Origin: Ruminococcaceae bacterium UBA2857
GTDB lineage: Bacteria; Bacillota; Clostridia; Oscillospirales; Acutalibacteraceae
Direction of reading: 5' to 3'
Length of the DNA: 20,984 nt
Assembly: GCA_002350705.1 (NCBI GenBank)
Contig: DEFH01000037.1
Location: 1 to 20,984, forward strand
The translations under genes were made by a program, and so were the position numbers. Shown one piece after another: positions 19,978 through 20,984 of this stretch (position 1 is the stretch's first letter; every line of letters starts with the position of its first letter). A model generated the notes under the pieces. The model made no database searches. It saw nothing but the letters and a program-made list of their open reading frames with translations, and was not told the DNA's origin.

Positions 19978-20627
19978 ATTGTTTCTTCCTTTCGTTTGAT
20001 TGCGGCAAGCTCTTTTTTCAGCATGTCAATCTCTGTTTCAAGACGGCATATTTTTTGTGCGACAGGATCGGTAAAGTGTATCTGGTCAAGCTCCTGACAT
20101 TTCGGTTTTTCTCCGTTGATTCTCACAACCTTTGCAGGCACTCCCACGGCTGTTGCATTTTCGGGAACCTCTGTCAGCACAACCGCTCCTGCCGCTATGC
20201 GGGCATTGTCCCCTACTTTGAACGGTCCGAGAACCCTTGCACCTGCTCCCACAAGTACATTATTTCCCAGTGTCGGATGACGCTTTCCCTGATCCTTGCC
20301 TGTGCCGCCAAGGGTGACGTTCTGATAAATGGTACAGTAATCACCGATTTCCGTTGTTTCACCTATCACAACGCCCATTCCGTGATCGATAAACAAGCCT
20401 TTGCCAATCGTTGCTCCGGGGTGAATTTCAATCCCTGTCTTATGCCTTGCCCTCTGGGAAATCCACCTTGCAATATACTTCATATGATGACGGTAAAACC
20501 AGTTCGCTTTCCGATAAGCCCTCACCGCTTTAAAGCCCGAATACAGCGTATACACTTCAAAGCGGCTCCTTGCGGCAGGATCACGTTCCATGATGGAATC
20601 CAGTTCCTCTTTCAGCTTTTTGAACAT
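19974..20627 (-). CDS. cysE: Serine O-acetyltransferase
   Basis: CysE acetylates serine with acetyl-CoA, the first step of cysteine synthesis. The 217-residue protein has an N-terminal helical part ending WISQRARHKTGIEIHPGATI. The left-handed beta-helix of hexapeptide repeats follows (GKGLFIDHGMGVVIGETTEIG, then LGNNVLVGAGARVLGPFKVG and ARIAAGAVVL) with catalytic His in IDHGMG and the acetyl-CoA loop around GKRHPTLG. It is shorter than E. coli CysE at the N-terminus, like the Firmicutes EpsC type. A GGGGGG/GGAG ribosome site precedes the ATG. First gene of the T-box controlled operon. Confidence 0.97.
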   Translation of the reverse strand: MFKKLKEELDSIMERDPAARSRFEVYTLYSGFKAVRAYRKANWFYRHHMKYIARWISQRARHKTGIEIHPGATIGKGLFIDHGMGVVIGETTEIGDYCTIYQNVTLGGTGKDQGKRHPTLGNNVLVGAGARVLGPFKVGDNARIAAGAVVLTEVPENATAVGVPAKVVRINGEKPKCQELDQIHFTDPVAQKICRLETEIDMLKKELAAIKRKEETI

Positions 20628-20642
20628 ATACTCCCCCCTATC

Positions 20643-20897
20643 AAAAAAGCCATACCCCCAACTATCATAGGGGTACAGCTTTTACTGCACGGTTCCACCC
20701 GTCATTGACAAAAAATATTTGTCCTCATTCCGTCTGTAACGGTGACAACCGTGCAAAGATACTCAAAATTTCCCTCTGCAAGCTCCAAAGTGCATTTCAC
20801 GGTATTGCTTACAATGCCCTTTCACCTTGCGGCATCTCTCTGTAGAAAGCCAATTTCCGTTACTTCTCTTTATCAACGCTTTTTACAATTCATAATG
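20643..20897 (-). promoter_or_regulatory. T-box leader, cysteine-specific
   Basis: The leftward leader has the T-box hallmarks in order: a stem I start with GATAAAGAGAAGTAA (20876-20862), GGTGAAAGG (20825-20817), a specifier region reading ATGCACTTTGGAGC with TGC (Cys) at 20794-20792, and the antiterminator bulge TGGAACC (20697-20691) that pairs with the tRNA acceptor end. A terminator follows: GTACCCC pairs with GGGGGTAT (within 20682-20643), then TTTTTT. Uncharged tRNA-Cys should favour read-through into cysE-cysS-cdd. Confidence 0.95.
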
Positions 20898-20904
20898 CAT
20901 TACT

Positions 20905-20933
20905 ATTATACACTATCTTTTCCGAAATGTTAA
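20905..20933 (-). promoter_or_regulatory. Sigma-A promoter of the T-box operon
   Basis: On the minus strand TTAACA (20933-20928), 17 bp, TATAAT (20910-20905), starting RNA just before the T-box stem I. The remaining 20934-20984 shows nothing recognisable. Confidence 0.85.
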
Positions 20934-20984
20934 TAGCTTTTTGAAAAATTATTTTGGGGAATTTTTATCCTAATGTGGCAAGAA

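Overview
The window looks like a low-GC, endospore-forming Clostridia genome, probably an Oscillospirales/Ruminococcaceae-type gut bacterium. The support is the cotJ spore-coat operon, sigma-A type promoters, strong AGGAGG ribosome sites, a cysteine T-box leader and tmcAL/ylbM beside ackA. The genus is inference. It has two parts: the right end of an integrated mobile element (about 1-10545) and ordinary chromosome (about 10545-20984).

Mobile element, early operon (1-5783, leftward). Reading from the right, it encodes an XRE regulator, a 43-residue zinc ribbon, an unknown 92-residue protein, a 57-residue membrane peptide, an orphan ParB-like protein, an unknown 67-residue protein, SSB, a RusA-type resolvase, an unknown 58-residue protein, a DUF4373-type replication organiser, a DnaC-type helicase loader and a second DnaC-like ATPase lacking its Walker A half. 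Most junctions overlap by 1-65 bases or lie within a few bases. This is a phage-type replication/recombination module. Four 22-bp repeats plus a perfect hairpin lie at and inside the 5' end of the organiser gene and look like the element's replication origin.

Mobile element, accessory end (5784-10545). Rightward genes are a DUF4041/T5orf172 (GIY-YIG-like) protein that looks 5'-truncated behind an unexplained GC-richer segment, and a small zinc ribbon. A compact module follows: a leftward operon of two tiny hydrophobic/amphipathic peptides with its own sigma-A promoter and terminator, divergent from a ribbon-helix-helix regulator, with three identical 11-bp operator-like sites between them. 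Then come a RelE/ParE toxin-antitoxin pair and a large serine recombinase.

Integration site. The recombinase stops about 20 bp from the point where the spore-coat gene cotJC is cut after codon 31. The first 31 codons of cotJC, with intact cotJB and cotJA, lie just outside. The element is therefore inserted in a sporulation gene; the rest of cotJC should sit at its far left end, outside this window.

Chromosome (10545-20984). Genes are cotJA-cotJB-cotJC' (leftward), an RluA-family pseudouridine synthase (rightward), ackA (leftward) divergent from tmcAL (rightward) with overlapping -10 boxes, ptsI and an RsmF-like rRNA m5C methyltransferase (leftward), a 42-residue orphan, and a leftward cysE-cysS-cdd operon whose genes overlap by ATGA and which is preceded by a T-box with a TGC (Cys) specifier. 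Convergent genes share bidirectional hairpin terminators. No tRNA, rRNA, IS element or CRISPR array was seen.
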